The position numbers were made by a program, and so were the translations under genes. A DNA stretch of 64,000 nt from Berryella wangjianweii. Its GTDB lineage: Bacteria; Actinomycetota; Coriobacteriia; Coriobacteriales; Eggerthellaceae. Of the stretch, positions 24,779-33,522 are shown piece after piece. The notes under the pieces were generated by a model. The model was not told where the DNA came from. It searched no databases and worked only from the letters and a program-made list of their open reading frames with translations. The stretch covers positions 1,364,001 through 1,428,000 of the forward strand of contig CP053716.1 of assembly GCA_013201155.1 (NCBI GenBank), written 5' to 3'. The stretch's first letter is position 1. The number at the start of each line of letters is the position of its first letter.

Positions 24779-26284
24779 ATGAGCGATCGAGAGCTGAGGC
24801 GCTACCTTGCCGCCCTCGATCACGAGGCGCTGTATCGGGTGGTCACGGTGCTGAAGGCGTCCGACGCCGAGGACACTCAGCTGGTGTTCCTGACCCAGGC
24901 GCTGTCGGACGATCAGCCCGCCGACCTGTACGTGCGCAAGCTGATCGTGCGCTCGTCCGGCTTGGGAGCGTCCTACGAGCGCTTGTTCCAGGCTCAGCAG
25001 AGCGGCAGCGCCCTGAGCTTCTTTCCGCGTATTTTCGAGTGCTACCGCAACGACACCCACCTGGTGGTGGTGATGGAGTACGTGAAGGGCGACACCCTTG
25101 AGCGTTACGTGGCCGACGGGCGGGCAGGCGAGTGGCTGGCGGCGCAGCTGTTCCCCTCGATCTGCGAAGGCGTGCGTCAGCTGCACGAGGGCTTCGACCC
25201 GCCGCTGATCCATCGCGACCTGAAGCCCTCCAACGTGATGGTGCGTGACCGTGCCCCCGTGATCATCGACCTGGGCATTGCGCGCAGCTTCGACCCCGAT
25301 GCGCAGGCCGACACGCAGTGTTTCGGCACGCGCACGTTCGCGCCGCCCGAGCAGTTTGGATACCAGCAGACCACGGTGCGCAGTGACGTCTATGCGTTGG
25401 GCATGCTGCTGGCCTACTGCCTGACAGGGGCCGAGCTGGTCGCGCCGGGTCGGGTCGATGCGCCTGCCCTGTGCACGGTGTCGCTGCCCTTGCGCAGGGT
25501 GATCGCGCGCGCCACGGCCTTCGACCCCCAGGGCCGCTACCCGTCGGTGCGCAGTCTGCAGCAGACGTTCAGCCTGGCTGCGCGCAACGTGCGCGTGAAG
25601 GGGAATCGGTGGGAGGAGGACGCCGCCCCGAGCGCGGGCGGCGTTGATGCGGCGTCCGGCCCGCTGCGCGCCGCACCCGTGCTCGACTCGCCGTCTGTCG
25701 AGCCCGCGCTCGACCCGTTGTGCACCGTGCCCTCGTGCGAATCGCCCGTTCCTGCGTTGCCTGATTCGCCTGGGCCTGAGTCGGGCGCGTCGCTTGCGCC
25801 CGACTTGCCGTCTGTCAAGCTTGCACCCGACCTGGTGCACGCCGCGTGCGAACCATTTGCACCCAGGCCGCCTGCGCCCAAGCCGACGGACCTGCTGCGC
25901 ACGTTCCGGGATGGCCGCGCCCGCCTGCGCGTGCAGCGACCGCGCGGCCTGTGGCGCCTGTACGACCTGGGTGGTGTTTTGTGGAACATGACGCTGCTGT
26001 TCGTCGGGCTCACGTTCGCTTACGGCGCCGTGCTCAGTGCCGTGCGGGGTCCCAACGACGGAAGCCCTCACAGCGTCGCGATGGTGCTGGCGGCGGGCGT
26101 GTGCTTGCCCTTGTGGGCAGCTGCGGCGGTGTTCAGCCTTCATTCGCCATTCCGCCTGATGAGGCTGTTTCCTGCGCTGCGCCGCTTCACGCCTCGGCGC
26201 AAGGCGCTGATGTGCCTGGCGGTAACGGCTGCGGCCATGGTGACGATCCTGATTCTCATGATGGTGCACGCCCTGATTGCCTGA
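24779..26284 (+). CDS. Membrane-anchored Ser/Thr protein kinase
   Basis: 501 aa. ATG 24779 after GGAACGGAG. Residues about 20-280 form a Hanks-type kinase domain: Lys54 in YVRKLIV, EYVKGDTLERYV hinge, catalytic HRDLKPSNVM (Asp147), DLGIAR (Asp164, replacing DFG) and GTRTFAPPEQFGYQQTTVRSDVYALG. The glycine-rich loop is not recognisable. A Pro/Ala/Ser-rich linker (about 285-385) leads to three C-terminal helices (about 405-430, 440-460, 475-500). Unlike PASTA kinases there is no extracellular sensor domain, so any signal would be read by the membrane segments. It forms a two-gene unit with the HTH protein. Confidence 0.88.
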   Translation: MSDRELRRYLAALDHEALYRVVTVLKASDAEDTQLVFLTQALSDDQPADLYVRKLIVRSSGLGASYERLFQAQQSGSALSFFPRIFECYRNDTHLVVVMEYVKGDTLERYVADGRAGEWLAAQLFPSICEGVRQLHEGFDPPLIHRDLKPSNVMVRDRAPVIIDLGIARSFDPDAQADTQCFGTRTFAPPEQFGYQQTTVRSDVYALGMLLAYCLTGAELVAPGRVDAPALCTVSLPLRRVIARATAFDPQGRYPSVRSLQQTFSLAARNVRVKGNRWEEDAAPSAGGVDAASGPLRAAPVLDSPSVEPALDPLCTVPSCESPVPALPDSPGPESGASLAPDLPSVKLAPDLVHAACEPFAPRPPAPKPTDLLRTFRDGRARLRVQRPRGLWRLYDLGGVLWNMTLLFVGLTFAYGAVLSAVRGPNDGSPHSVAMVLAAGVCLPLWAAAAVFSLHSPFRLMRLFPALRRFTPRRKALMCLAVTAAAMVTILILMMVHALIA

Positions 26285-26380
26285 GCCGTTCGAGGGCGGT
26301 GAGAAACACCTGATGATGCGTATGGCCCCTGCTCTTCCCCAAATCAGGCTGAACGCGTCCTGTTTCCCCTGTGCCGTTGG

Positions 26381-26409
26381 TTGAAGCGGAGTGCCTTCGG
26401 TACTATACT
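26381..26409 (+). promoter_or_regulatory. Sigma-70-type promoter upstream of the isochorismatase-fold gene
   Basis: TTGAAG (26381-26386) and TATACT (26404-26409), 17-bp spacer, about 55 nt before the start. Confidence 0.65.
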
Positions 26410-26464
26410 GAACTGCTCATCAAGCAAATTGCCTGATGATACAAGGTTTTTCGAGGTGGGGGTA

Positions 26465-27244
26465 ATGAAGCGTCTGCTCATCGTGGTGGGGTTCCAATCC
26501 GATCATCTGCGCCGGCATCTGCCGGGCGACGCGATGGATCGGCTGGACGCGCAGGTGGCCGCGCGCGTGCGAGCGTATCGTGACGCAGGCGACAAGGTGA
26601 TCTTCGTGATCGAGCATGTCGGCCCGCGTGTCGGCGAGGGTGCGGGACGCGTGCCCCAGGCCGCGGCTCAGGCTGCGTCCGGTCACGCCGACACGTCGCT
26701 GACCTGTCGCGTTCTTGACCTGTACGGACAGGTCGGCGACCTGTGCCAGGATATCGACGAGGTGTTCCAGGGTGGCGAATGCGGTTCGAAGGACCTGTTC
26801 CTTCGCCTGGTGAAGGCCCAGAAGGTGGCGGCGTCGATGGGCGTGGAGCCCTTCGGCGGCATCGAGGTGGCGGGGGCGTTGACCGACCGTGCCGTGCTCG
26901 CTCAGGTGATGATCGCCCGCTGCGCTTGCCCTGCGGTGCCTGTTGCCGTGCATGCGTCCGCCGTCGCGTCGCCCGAGGCATCCCGGAGTACGGCCGCCCT
27001 GGGCATGATCGGGGGTCTGGGCGTCCAGGTGATTTGCGATGATGCGGGTCAGACCGCTGGAGTGTCGGGGAGTGCGGGCGCGCCCTCGGGTGAGGCTGAG
27101 GCTGCGGGTGGGGAGCCATCGCGTGCGGCGGGTTCGGCGGACGGCGGGACGCTCCTCGATTCCCCCTCCGATGCTTCCGGCGCCCCCATCGACGCTTTCC
27201 CCGCCGAGGCGGAAATCGCCGCCCGCTCGCACGCTCGGGGCTGA
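26465..27244 (+). CDS. Isochorismatase/nicotinamidase-fold protein lacking its catalytic residues
   Basis: 259 aa from the ATG at 26465 (GAGGTGGGGG upstream). The fold follows the cysteine-hydrolase family: LLIVVGFQSDHL, VRAYRDAGDKVIFVIEH, a GECGSKDLFLRLV segment and IEVAGALTDRAVLAQVMIARCACPAVPVAVHASAVAS. In active members the first reads VVDFQND, the second contains a catalytic Lys (KPTFGS-like) and the third reads GVCTDICV. Here the Asp is Gly, the Lys is not found and the Cys is Ala, so all three triad positions are lost. A low-complexity acidic C-tail (about 65 residues) is added. It is probably a binding or regulatory pseudoenzyme. Start of the next gene is 5 bp away. Confidence 0.7.
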   Translation: MKRLLIVVGFQSDHLRRHLPGDAMDRLDAQVAARVRAYRDAGDKVIFVIEHVGPRVGEGAGRVPQAAAQAASGHADTSLTCRVLDLYGQVGDLCQDIDEVFQGGECGSKDLFLRLVKAQKVAASMGVEPFGGIEVAGALTDRAVLAQVMIARCACPAVPVAVHASAVASPEASRSTAALGMIGGLGVQVICDDAGQTAGVSGSAGAPSGEAEAAGGEPSRAAGSADGGTLLDSPSDASGAPIDAFPAEAEIAARSHARG

Positions 27245-27249
27245 GGCGC

Positions 27250-27795
27250 ATGCTGATAGGCGTGGTCAGCGACACGCACGGCCCGCTGCCCGACGCAGCC
27301 TACTACGCCTTGTACGGGTGCGACGCCGTGGTGCATGCGGGTGACGTGTGCGATCCCACGGTGCTGCGCGACCTGCGCGCGATTCCCACGGTGCGGCAGG
27401 TGTGGGCCGTGCTGGGGAACAACGACCTTCCCGGAAGCCTGGGCCCGCAGGTGGGTCGGTACGCGTGCCTTCAGGCGGCGGGCGCGCATCTGGTGGTGGC
27501 GCACTATCCGCATCACGTGGCCCCATCCCACTGGGAGGCAGCCGGCCTGAACCCTTCCGTCGCTCCTCCCGCCGTTGCCATCCATGGCCACACGCACGTG
27601 CCCGACGTTCGGCAGCTGACATCGCCGCAGGGCCCCTATCTGCTGATGTGCCCGGGCTCGTTGCGCCGTCCGCGCGGGGGGTGGCCCTGCGCCGTGGGTT
27701 TCATCGAGGTGCGCGCGGGGGTCGCTTCTTCGGCCCGTATCGAGACCTTGCAGGGCGAGGTGCTGTTGACCTGGCTCAACCCCAATCGCCGGTAG
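27250..27795 (+). CDS. YfcE/MJ0936-type metallophosphoesterase
   Basis: 181 aa. All motifs of the calcineurin-like fold: VVSDTHG, VVHAGDVCD, AVLGNND, VVAHYPHH and AIHGHTHVP, which together bind two metal ions. This YfcE-like subgroup hydrolyses phosphodiesters in vitro; physiological substrates are mostly unknown. The GHTHVPDVRQL and PGSLRRPRGG endings are typical. Follows the pseudoenzyme gene by 5 bp, so the two are probably co-translated. Confidence 0.88.
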   Translation: MLIGVVSDTHGPLPDAAYYALYGCDAVVHAGDVCDPTVLRDLRAIPTVRQVWAVLGNNDLPGSLGPQVGRYACLQAAGAHLVVAHYPHHVAPSHWEAAGLNPSVAPPAVAIHGHTHVPDVRQLTSPQGPYLLMCPGSLRRPRGGWPCAVGFIEVRAGVASSARIETLQGEVLLTWLNPNRR

Positions 27796-27865
27796 GCAGC
27801 TTCGATTGCGCGCGGCGTGTAAGCCTGCCCGCCTGCGGGCGAATCGCCTCGCCTCCGAACATGAG

Positions 27866-27891
27866 GAAGGGGCCGCCGAAGCGACCCCTTC
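27866..27891. terminator. Bidirectional terminator-like hairpin
   Basis: GAAGGGG/CCCCTTC stem with a 12-nt loop between two convergent genes (phosphoesterase and rubrerythrin). Confidence 0.5.
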
Positions 27892-27912
27892 AGTGCGTTG
27901 CGCCTTTGCGGC

Positions 27913-28527
27913 TTAGTAGGCCTTGAAGGCGCTCTTCGGAGCGCCGCAGATCGGGCACACGGTGAAGTTCTCGCCCTTGTGGATGTAGCCGCAGCCAGGG
28001 CACAGGTAGTAGGCGTCGTCATCGGCGGCGTCCAGGTTGTTGTAGGCCTCCAGGTACACCTCGGCGTGAACCGACTCGGCCAGCTTGGCGCGCGTGAACA
28101 CGGCCACGGCCTTGTCGTCGCCCTCCTCCAGGGCCTTCTGGATGAAGGCGGGGTACATGTCGGAGGTCTCGTACATTTCGCCCAGAGCGGCGTCGATCAG
28201 GTTCAGGTCGGTGCTCACCGGGGTCTTGGCCTCGGCGGTGGGGCGCTCGTAGTCGGGCTCGGCGGCCTTCACCAGCGACGACTCAAGGCGAATGTGGATC
28301 TGCTCGGCGTCGGCGGTGGCGCGGAACAGGCGGGCGATCTGACCGAAGCCGGCGGCGTCGGCAGCCTCGGCGAAGGCGGTGTACTTGGCGGATGCGCCGG
28401 TTTCGCCTGCCACGGCAGCCTTCAGGTTCTCAAGCGTGGTGCCCACGACGGTCTGGGAATCGACGGCGATGCTGAAGTTGTTCGAGTTGTGAACGCTGGG
28501 AAGCTCCTCGCGAACGATCATAGGCAT
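27913..28527 (-). CDS. Rubrerythrin
   Basis: 204 aa. N-terminal ferritin-like diiron domain with repeated Glu/His ligands (LKAAVAGETGASAKYTAFAE, ATADAEQIHIR, MYPAFIQKALEEGDDKAVAVF, AKLAESVHAEVY) and C-terminal rubredoxin domain with two Cys pairs (YYLCPGCGYIH and CPICGAPKSAF). It reduces hydrogen peroxide in the cytoplasm of anaerobes. The ATG at 28527 has GAGG 8 nt upstream; the second Met (28521) is an alternative. Probably a single-gene unit with its own promoter. Confidence 0.95.
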   Translation of the reverse strand: MPMIVREELPSVHNSNNFSIAVDSQTVVGTTLENLKAAVAGETGASAKYTAFAEAADAAGFGQIARLFRATADAEQIHIRLESSLVKAAEPDYERPTAEAKTPVSTDLNLIDAALGEMYETSDMYPAFIQKALEEGDDKAVAVFTRAKLAESVHAEVYLEAYNNLDAADDDAYYLCPGCGYIHKGENFTVCPICGAPKSAFKAY

Positions 28528-28885
28528 GGTGTGACCTCGTCTCTCTGCGGTTCCTACTAGAATCGCGACCCCTCTCCCCCAGGTCGCTTTCCCAGATGAT
28601 ACCCGCCTTGATGCAGGCGAGAAGGGGGTTCACACAATCAAGGACGGCTTGGCGGAATCTGTAACTAATTAGCTCCAGCGTACTCGGAGCGGGTCATGTC
28701 CCGTCATGCGGAAGGCCCCCGCGAGCGCCAGCCCGAGCGTTTGTCCGAGCGCCTGCCCAAGCGGCCAATCGAGCGCCTGCTCACCCGGCAAGATTGCCGT
28801 CTCATTAAAAAAGTGCCGCGTTCTGACCAACAAGCGCCGCGCAAAGCTATATTCTGTTGCGATTATCCGTTGGCAAGGAGCGGTG
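28528..28885. other. 358-bp divergent region between rubrerythrin and the M18 aminopeptidase
   Basis: Contains a minus-strand TATCAT (28596-28601) likely to serve rubrerythrin, a short CTAATTAG palindrome, and a TATATT -10 element (28848-28853) for the aminopeptidase. I found no PerR box of consensus form. Confidence 0.5.
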
Positions 28886-30367
28886 ATGGATACCGAATCG
28901 GCGTGGAAGAAGTACGACGAGGCCGCCTTGGCCGAGCTTGAGCGCGTGTGCGCCGGCTACGTTGACTTCATCTCGAGGAACAAGACCGAGCGCGAGTGCG
29001 CCGCGTCGGCCCTCGCCCTTGCCAAGGAAGCCGGATACGTCAGTCTTGAGCAGGCATTCCAGGAGAAGCGCACCCTGCGTCCCGGCGACCGCGTGTTCGC
29101 CCATGCCCATGGCAAGGCCGTGATCTTGGTGCAGCTGGGCACGCGCCCGCTGCAGGAGGGCATGAACATCCTGGGCGCCCATATCGATTCGCCTCGCCTT
29201 GACCTGAAGCAGAACCCTTTGTTCGAGGCCGACGGTCAGGTGCGTCTGGACACTCATTACTATGGCGGCATCAAGCACTACCAGTGGGTGGCGCTGCCGC
29301 TTGCCCTGCACGGCGTGGTTGCCAAGAAGGACGGCAGCGTGGTGAACGTGGTGGTGGGCGAAGACCCCGCCGATCCCGTGTTCTGCGTTACCGACCTGCT
29401 GATTCACCTGGCGTCGGCCCAGATGGACAAGAAGGCCCGCGAAGTGGTGGCCGGCGAGGACCTTGACCTGCTGGTGGGCGGTCGCCCGCTGGTGATCGGG
29501 GCCGACGAGCGCGCCGATGCGGGCGCCTCTGCCCGGGAATCCGCCGAAGGCGGCGCTGCGGGCGACGCCCCCTCCGCCGACAAGGAGCCTGCGAAGGCCT
29601 TCGTGCTGTCGCTGCTGAAGGAGCGCTACGGCATCGAAGAAGCCGACTTCCTGTCGGCCGAGCTTGAGGTGGTGCCTGCCGGGCCTGCGCGCGAGCTGGG
29701 CTTTGACCGCAGCATGGTGCTGGGTTACGGCCAGGACGACCGCGTGTGCGCCTACACGTCGCTCCTGGCGCAGCTGGCGGTGGAGGCCCCCGAGCGCACC
29801 AGCGTGTGCGTGCTGGTGGACAAGGAGGAGATCGGCAGCGTGGGCGCCACCGGCATGGCATCGCGGTTCTTCGAGAACGCGGTCGCCACGGTGATGGAGC
29901 TTGCCGGCGAGAGCGGCGAGCTTGCCCTGCGCCGCGCCCTCAGCGCCTCGGCCATGCTGTCCTCCGATGTGTCGGCCGGCTTCGACCCGGCCTACGCTTC
30001 GGTGTTCGAGAGGAAGAACGCTGCGTTCCTGGGCCATGGCCTGGTGTTCAACAAGTACACCGGAGCTCGCGGCAAAAGCGGCAGCAACGATGCCAGCGCT
30101 GAGTACATGGCTGCCATCAGGCATGTCATGGACGAGGCGGGCGTCGCCTTCCAAACCGCCGAGCTGGGTCGCGTGGATGCGGGCGGCGGCGGCACGATCG
30201 CCTACCTTCCGGCTCAGTACGGCATGAACGTGATCGACTCCGGCGTGGCGGTGCTTTCGATGCACGCCCCCTGGGAGGTTACGAACAAGGCCGACATCTA
30301 CGAGGCGTACAAGGGCTACGTGGCCTTCCTGCGCTTTGCGGGCTTCTACGGCTATTTTACGAGCTGA
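28886..30367 (+). CDS. M18-family aminopeptidase
   Basis: 493 aa. The ATG at 28886 has AAGGAG; the upstream open frame has no such site. M18 family metallo-aminopeptidase removing N-terminal (often acidic) residues in the cytoplasm. Zinc and catalytic motifs: LGAHIDSPRLDLK, DTHYYGGIKHYQW, VDKEEIGSVGATGM, SSDVSAGFDP, FNKYTGARGKSGSNDASAEYM, and the terminal His in VAVLSMHAPWEVTNKAD. A ~35-residue Ala/Gly/Asp insert after VGGRPLVIGAD lengthens it. It stands alone with its own promoter and terminator. Confidence 0.93.
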   Translation: MDTESAWKKYDEAALAELERVCAGYVDFISRNKTERECAASALALAKEAGYVSLEQAFQEKRTLRPGDRVFAHAHGKAVILVQLGTRPLQEGMNILGAHIDSPRLDLKQNPLFEADGQVRLDTHYYGGIKHYQWVALPLALHGVVAKKDGSVVNVVVGEDPADPVFCVTDLLIHLASAQMDKKAREVVAGEDLDLLVGGRPLVIGADERADAGASARESAEGGAAGDAPSADKEPAKAFVLSLLKERYGIEEADFLSAELEVVPAGPARELGFDRSMVLGYGQDDRVCAYTSLLAQLAVEAPERTSVCVLVDKEEIGSVGATGMASRFFENAVATVMELAGESGELALRRALSASAMLSSDVSAGFDPAYASVFERKNAAFLGHGLVFNKYTGARGKSGSNDASAEYMAAIRHVMDEAGVAFQTAELGRVDAGGGGTIAYLPAQYGMNVIDSGVAVLSMHAPWEVTNKADIYEAYKGYVAFLRFAGFYGYFTS

Positions 30368-30391
30368 CAGACGGCGGTTCTCTTCATGCGT

Positions 30392-30420
30392 AAAAGAGGC
30401 CGCGTCAAGCGGTCTTTTTT
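30392..30420 (+). terminator. Intrinsic terminator of the M18 aminopeptidase gene
   Basis: AAAAGAGGCCGC/GCGGTCTTTTTT stem-loop ending in a T-run, 24 bp past the stop and just before the first NSS gene. Confidence 0.88.
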
Positions 30421-30473
30421 ATAGATGCAAGCCAATAGGACGAATGAATGTGAGAAAGAGAAAGGAGGGAAAG

Positions 30474-31868
30474 ATGGAGCAGCGAGAGAAATTCGCATCA
30501 CGACTCGGCTTCATCCTCATCAGCGCAGGCTGCGCGATCGGACTGGGAAACGTGTGGCGCTTCCCGTATATCACGGGCAAGTACGGCGGCGGTGCCTTCG
30601 TGTTGATGTACCTGGCGTTCCTGATCTGCTTCACGCTTCCCATCGTGGCGATGGAGCTGTCGGTGGGTCGAGGAAGTCAGAAAAGCTACGCGCGCGCCTT
30701 CGAGGTGCTGAAGTCCCGCACCACCGCGTGGCGCCACATGAAGTGGTTCAGCCTGGTGGGCAACTTCGTGCTGATGATGTTCTACACCACCGTGTCGGGC
30801 TGGATGCTGTCCTACATCGTGAAGAGCGCCTCGGGCACCTTCGCGGGGCTGGACGCCGACGGCGTGGCCGGGGTGTTCGGCGCCATGCTGGGAAACCCCT
30901 TCGAGCTGGTGGGCTGGATGGCCGTGGTGGTGCTGGTGGGCGTGGTGTGCACGGGCATGGGCCTGCAGGGCGGCGTCGAGCGCATCACCAAGGTGATGAT
31001 GATCGCGCTCCTGACGGTTCTGATCGTGCTCGCCGTTCGGTCGCTCACGCTGCCGGGGGCTATGGAGGGCCTGGCGTTCTACCTGATGCCCGACTTCGGC
31101 AAGCTGACGGCCAACGGGCTCCCCGGCTTCCTGGAGGCGGCCTACGCCGCGCTGGGCCAGGCGTTCTTCACCATGTCGGTGGGCATCGGCGGACTGGCGA
31201 TCTTCGGCAGCTACATCGACAAGGACCATGCGCTGACGGGCGAGGCCCTGCGCATCGCCGGGCTGGACACCTTCGTGGCGATCGTGTCGGGCCTGGTGAT
31301 CTTCCCCGCCTGCTTCGCCTACGGCGTCAGCCCCGACGCGGGCCCCGGCCTGGTGTTCAACACGCTGCCGGTGGTGTTCGAGGCCATGCCGGGAGGTCAT
31401 GTGTGGGGCGCGCTGTTCTTCGTGTTCATGTCGTTCGCGGCGCTGTCCACGGTGATCGGTGTGTTCGAGCTGATCATGAGCTTCACCATGGACCAGTGGG
31501 GCATCAGCCGCCGCAGGGCCGTGGCCGTGAACGGCGCGCTGCTGTTCGTGCTGGCTCTGCCCTGCGCCCTGGGCTTCAACGTGCTGTCGGGCGTGGTGGT
31601 GCCCGGCATCGGCGACATCCAGAGCGTCGAGGACTTCATCGTGTCGAACAACCTGCTGCCGATCGGTTCGCTTCTGGTGCTGCTGTTCTGCACGCGCAAG
31701 GGCGGCTGGGGCTGGAACCGCTTCATCGCCGAGGCCGACGCCGGCCAGGGCGTGAAGTTCCCCCAGGTGGCCTTCTGGTACGTGAAGTACGTGATCCCCG
31801 TGGGCATCGCGTTCATCATCGTGATGGGCTACGTGCCGATCGTGCAGAAGTGGCTGGGCATGGCCTAG
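30474..31868 (+). CDS. Sodium-dependent NSS-family transporter, copy 1
   Basis: 464 aa. The ATG at 30474 has AAAGGAGGG. Neurotransmitter:sodium symporter (LeuT/MhsT-type) for amino acids or related compounds. Signature: ASRLGFILISAGCAIGLGNVWRFPY in helix 1 (unwound Na+/substrate site), YGGGAFVLMYL in helix 2, then about nine further helices including FYTTVSGWMLSYI, FFTMSVGIGGLAIFGSYI (helix 6) and VFMSFAALSTVIGVFE (helix 8). The length fits bacterial 11-12-helix members. Immediately downstream lies a close paralog of exactly the same length. The substrate is not deducible. Confidence 0.95.
   Translation: MEQREKFASRLGFILISAGCAIGLGNVWRFPYITGKYGGGAFVLMYLAFLICFTLPIVAMELSVGRGSQKSYARAFEVLKSRTTAWRHMKWFSLVGNFVLMMFYTTVSGWMLSYIVKSASGTFAGLDADGVAGVFGAMLGNPFELVGWMAVVVLVGVVCTGMGLQGGVERITKVMMIALLTVLIVLAVRSLTLPGAMEGLAFYLMPDFGKLTANGLPGFLEAAYAALGQAFFTMSVGIGGLAIFGSYIDKDHALTGEALRIAGLDTFVAIVSGLVIFPACFAYGVSPDAGPGLVFNTLPVVFEAMPGGHVWGALFFVFMSFAALSTVIGVFELIMSFTMDQWGISRRRAVAVNGALLFVLALPCALGFNVLSGVVVPGIGDIQSVEDFIVSNNLLPIGSLLVLLFCTRKGGWGWNRFIAEADAGQGVKFPQVAFWYVKYVIPVGIAFIIVMGYVPIVQKWLGMA
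31239..31660. repeat. 422-bp identical tract, copy 1 (NSS copy 1)
   Basis: Identical by direct reading to 32893-33314 (offset 1654). Flanking paralogous sequence carries many synonymous and other differences, so the tract looks homogenised. Confidence 0.9.
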
Positions 31869-32127
31869 CTACCGTGGCCGCGCGCGCTCGCCGGACCGCC
31901 CGACCACGGAATCCGACGGGTTGACCCTGCGCCATCGCCTGCGTGGGATGCGTGGGCCCTGCGCGCGCATGTCGGGGCCGAGGTCCTTCGGACGACGGCA
32001 CCGATTCGGGCATCGAGCGCCGTCGCGTCATGCGACGGCCTCGTGCCCGCCTCAACAGGGGCGTGGCCGCATTCGCGGCCTGCTTATAAGCAACGGAAAC
32101 CTTCGAGTGAAAGGAAAGGGGGGTCTG

Positions 32128-33522
32128 GTGGAGCAAAGAGAGAAATTCGCATCGCGCCTAGGCTTCATCCTCATCAGCGCCGGCTGCGCGATCGGACTGG
32201 GAAACGTGTGGCGCTTTCCCTACATCGTCGGTCAGTACGGTGGCGGTGCCTTCGTGCTCATGTACCTCGTGTTCCTTGTTGCCTTCACACTGCCCATCGT
32301 GGCGATGGAGTTCGCCGTGGGTCGCGCGAGTCAGCGCGGCTATGCGCGTGCTTTCGACGTACTTGAGCCCAAGGGTTCCCATTGGCATTTCCTGAAGCTG
32401 TTCGGCCTGCTGGGAAACTACCTTCTCATGATGTTCTACACGGTGGTGTCGGGCTGGATGCTGTCCTACATCGTGAAGAGCGCCTCGGGCACCTTCGCGG
32501 GGCTGGACGCCGACGGCGTGGCCGGGGTGTTCGGCGCCATGCTGGGCAATCCGGTGGAGCTGATTGGCTGGACCGCCGTGGTGGTGCTGGTGGGCGTGGT
32601 GTGCACGGGCATGGGCCTGCAGGGCGGCGTCGAGCGCATCACCAAGGTGATGATGATCGCGCTTCTGGTGGTGCTGCTGCTTCTTGCGGTGCGCTCGGTG
32701 ACGCTTCCCGGCGCGGGCGAGGGCCTGGCGTTCTACCTGATGCCCGACTTCGGAAAGCTGACGGCCAACGGGCTCCCTGGCTTCCTGGAGGCGGCCTACG
32801 CCGCGCTGGGCCAGGCGTTCTTCACCATGTCGGTGGGCATCGGCGCCCTTACCATCTTCGGCAGCTACATCGACAAGAAGAACACCCTCACCGGCGAGGC
32901 CCTGCGCATCGCCGGGCTGGACACCTTCGTGGCGATCGTGTCGGGCCTGGTGATCTTCCCCGCCTGCTTCGCCTACGGCGTCAGCCCCGACGCGGGCCCC
33001 GGCCTGGTGTTCAACACGCTGCCGGTGGTGTTCGAGGCCATGCCGGGAGGTCATGTGTGGGGCGCGCTGTTCTTCGTGTTCATGTCGTTCGCGGCGCTGT
33101 CCACGGTGATCGGTGTGTTCGAGCTGATCATGAGCTTCACCATGGACCAGTGGGGCATCAGCCGCCGCAGGGCCGTGGCCGTGAACGGCGCGCTGCTGTT
33201 CGTGCTGGCTCTGCCCTGCGCCCTGGGCTTCAACGTGCTGTCGGGCGTGGTGGTGCCCGGCATCGGCGACATCCAGAGCGTCGAGGACTTCATCGTGTCG
33301 AACAACCTGCTGCCCATCGGGTCCTTGATGCTGCTGCTGTTCTGCACGCGCAAGGGCGGCTGGGGCTGGAACCGCTTCATCGCCGAGGCCGACGCCGGCC
33401 AGGGCGTGAAGTTCCCCCAGGTCGCCTTCTGGTACGTGAAGTACGTGATCCCCGTGGGCATCGCGTTCATCATCGTGATGGGCTACGTGCCGATCGTGCA
33501 GAAGTGGCTGGGCGTGGCCTAG
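32128..33522 (+). CDS. Sodium-dependent NSS-family transporter, copy 2
   Basis: 464 aa. GTG start at 32128 with GAAAGGAAAGGGGGG upstream; the initial residues then match copy 1 exactly (EQREKFASRLGF). Same motifs as copy 1. Differences cluster in the first ~130 residues (for example GRASQRGYARAFDVLEPKGSHWHFLK), while residues around 255-395 are identical at DNA level. The divergent part includes helices 1-3 and loops, so transport specificity might differ. It ends the cluster at a terminator. Confidence 0.95.
   Translation: MEQREKFASRLGFILISAGCAIGLGNVWRFPYIVGQYGGGAFVLMYLVFLVAFTLPIVAMEFAVGRASQRGYARAFDVLEPKGSHWHFLKLFGLLGNYLLMMFYTVVSGWMLSYIVKSASGTFAGLDADGVAGVFGAMLGNPVELIGWTAVVVLVGVVCTGMGLQGGVERITKVMMIALLVVLLLLAVRSVTLPGAGEGLAFYLMPDFGKLTANGLPGFLEAAYAALGQAFFTMSVGIGALTIFGSYIDKKNTLTGEALRIAGLDTFVAIVSGLVIFPACFAYGVSPDAGPGLVFNTLPVVFEAMPGGHVWGALFFVFMSFAALSTVIGVFELIMSFTMDQWGISRRRAVAVNGALLFVLALPCALGFNVLSGVVVPGIGDIQSVEDFIVSNNLLPIGSLMLLLFCTRKGGWGWNRFIAEADAGQGVKFPQVAFWYVKYVIPVGIAFIIVMGYVPIVQKWLGVA
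32893..33314. repeat. 422-bp identical tract, copy 2 (NSS copy 2)
   Basis: Partner of 31239-31660. Confidence 0.9.
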
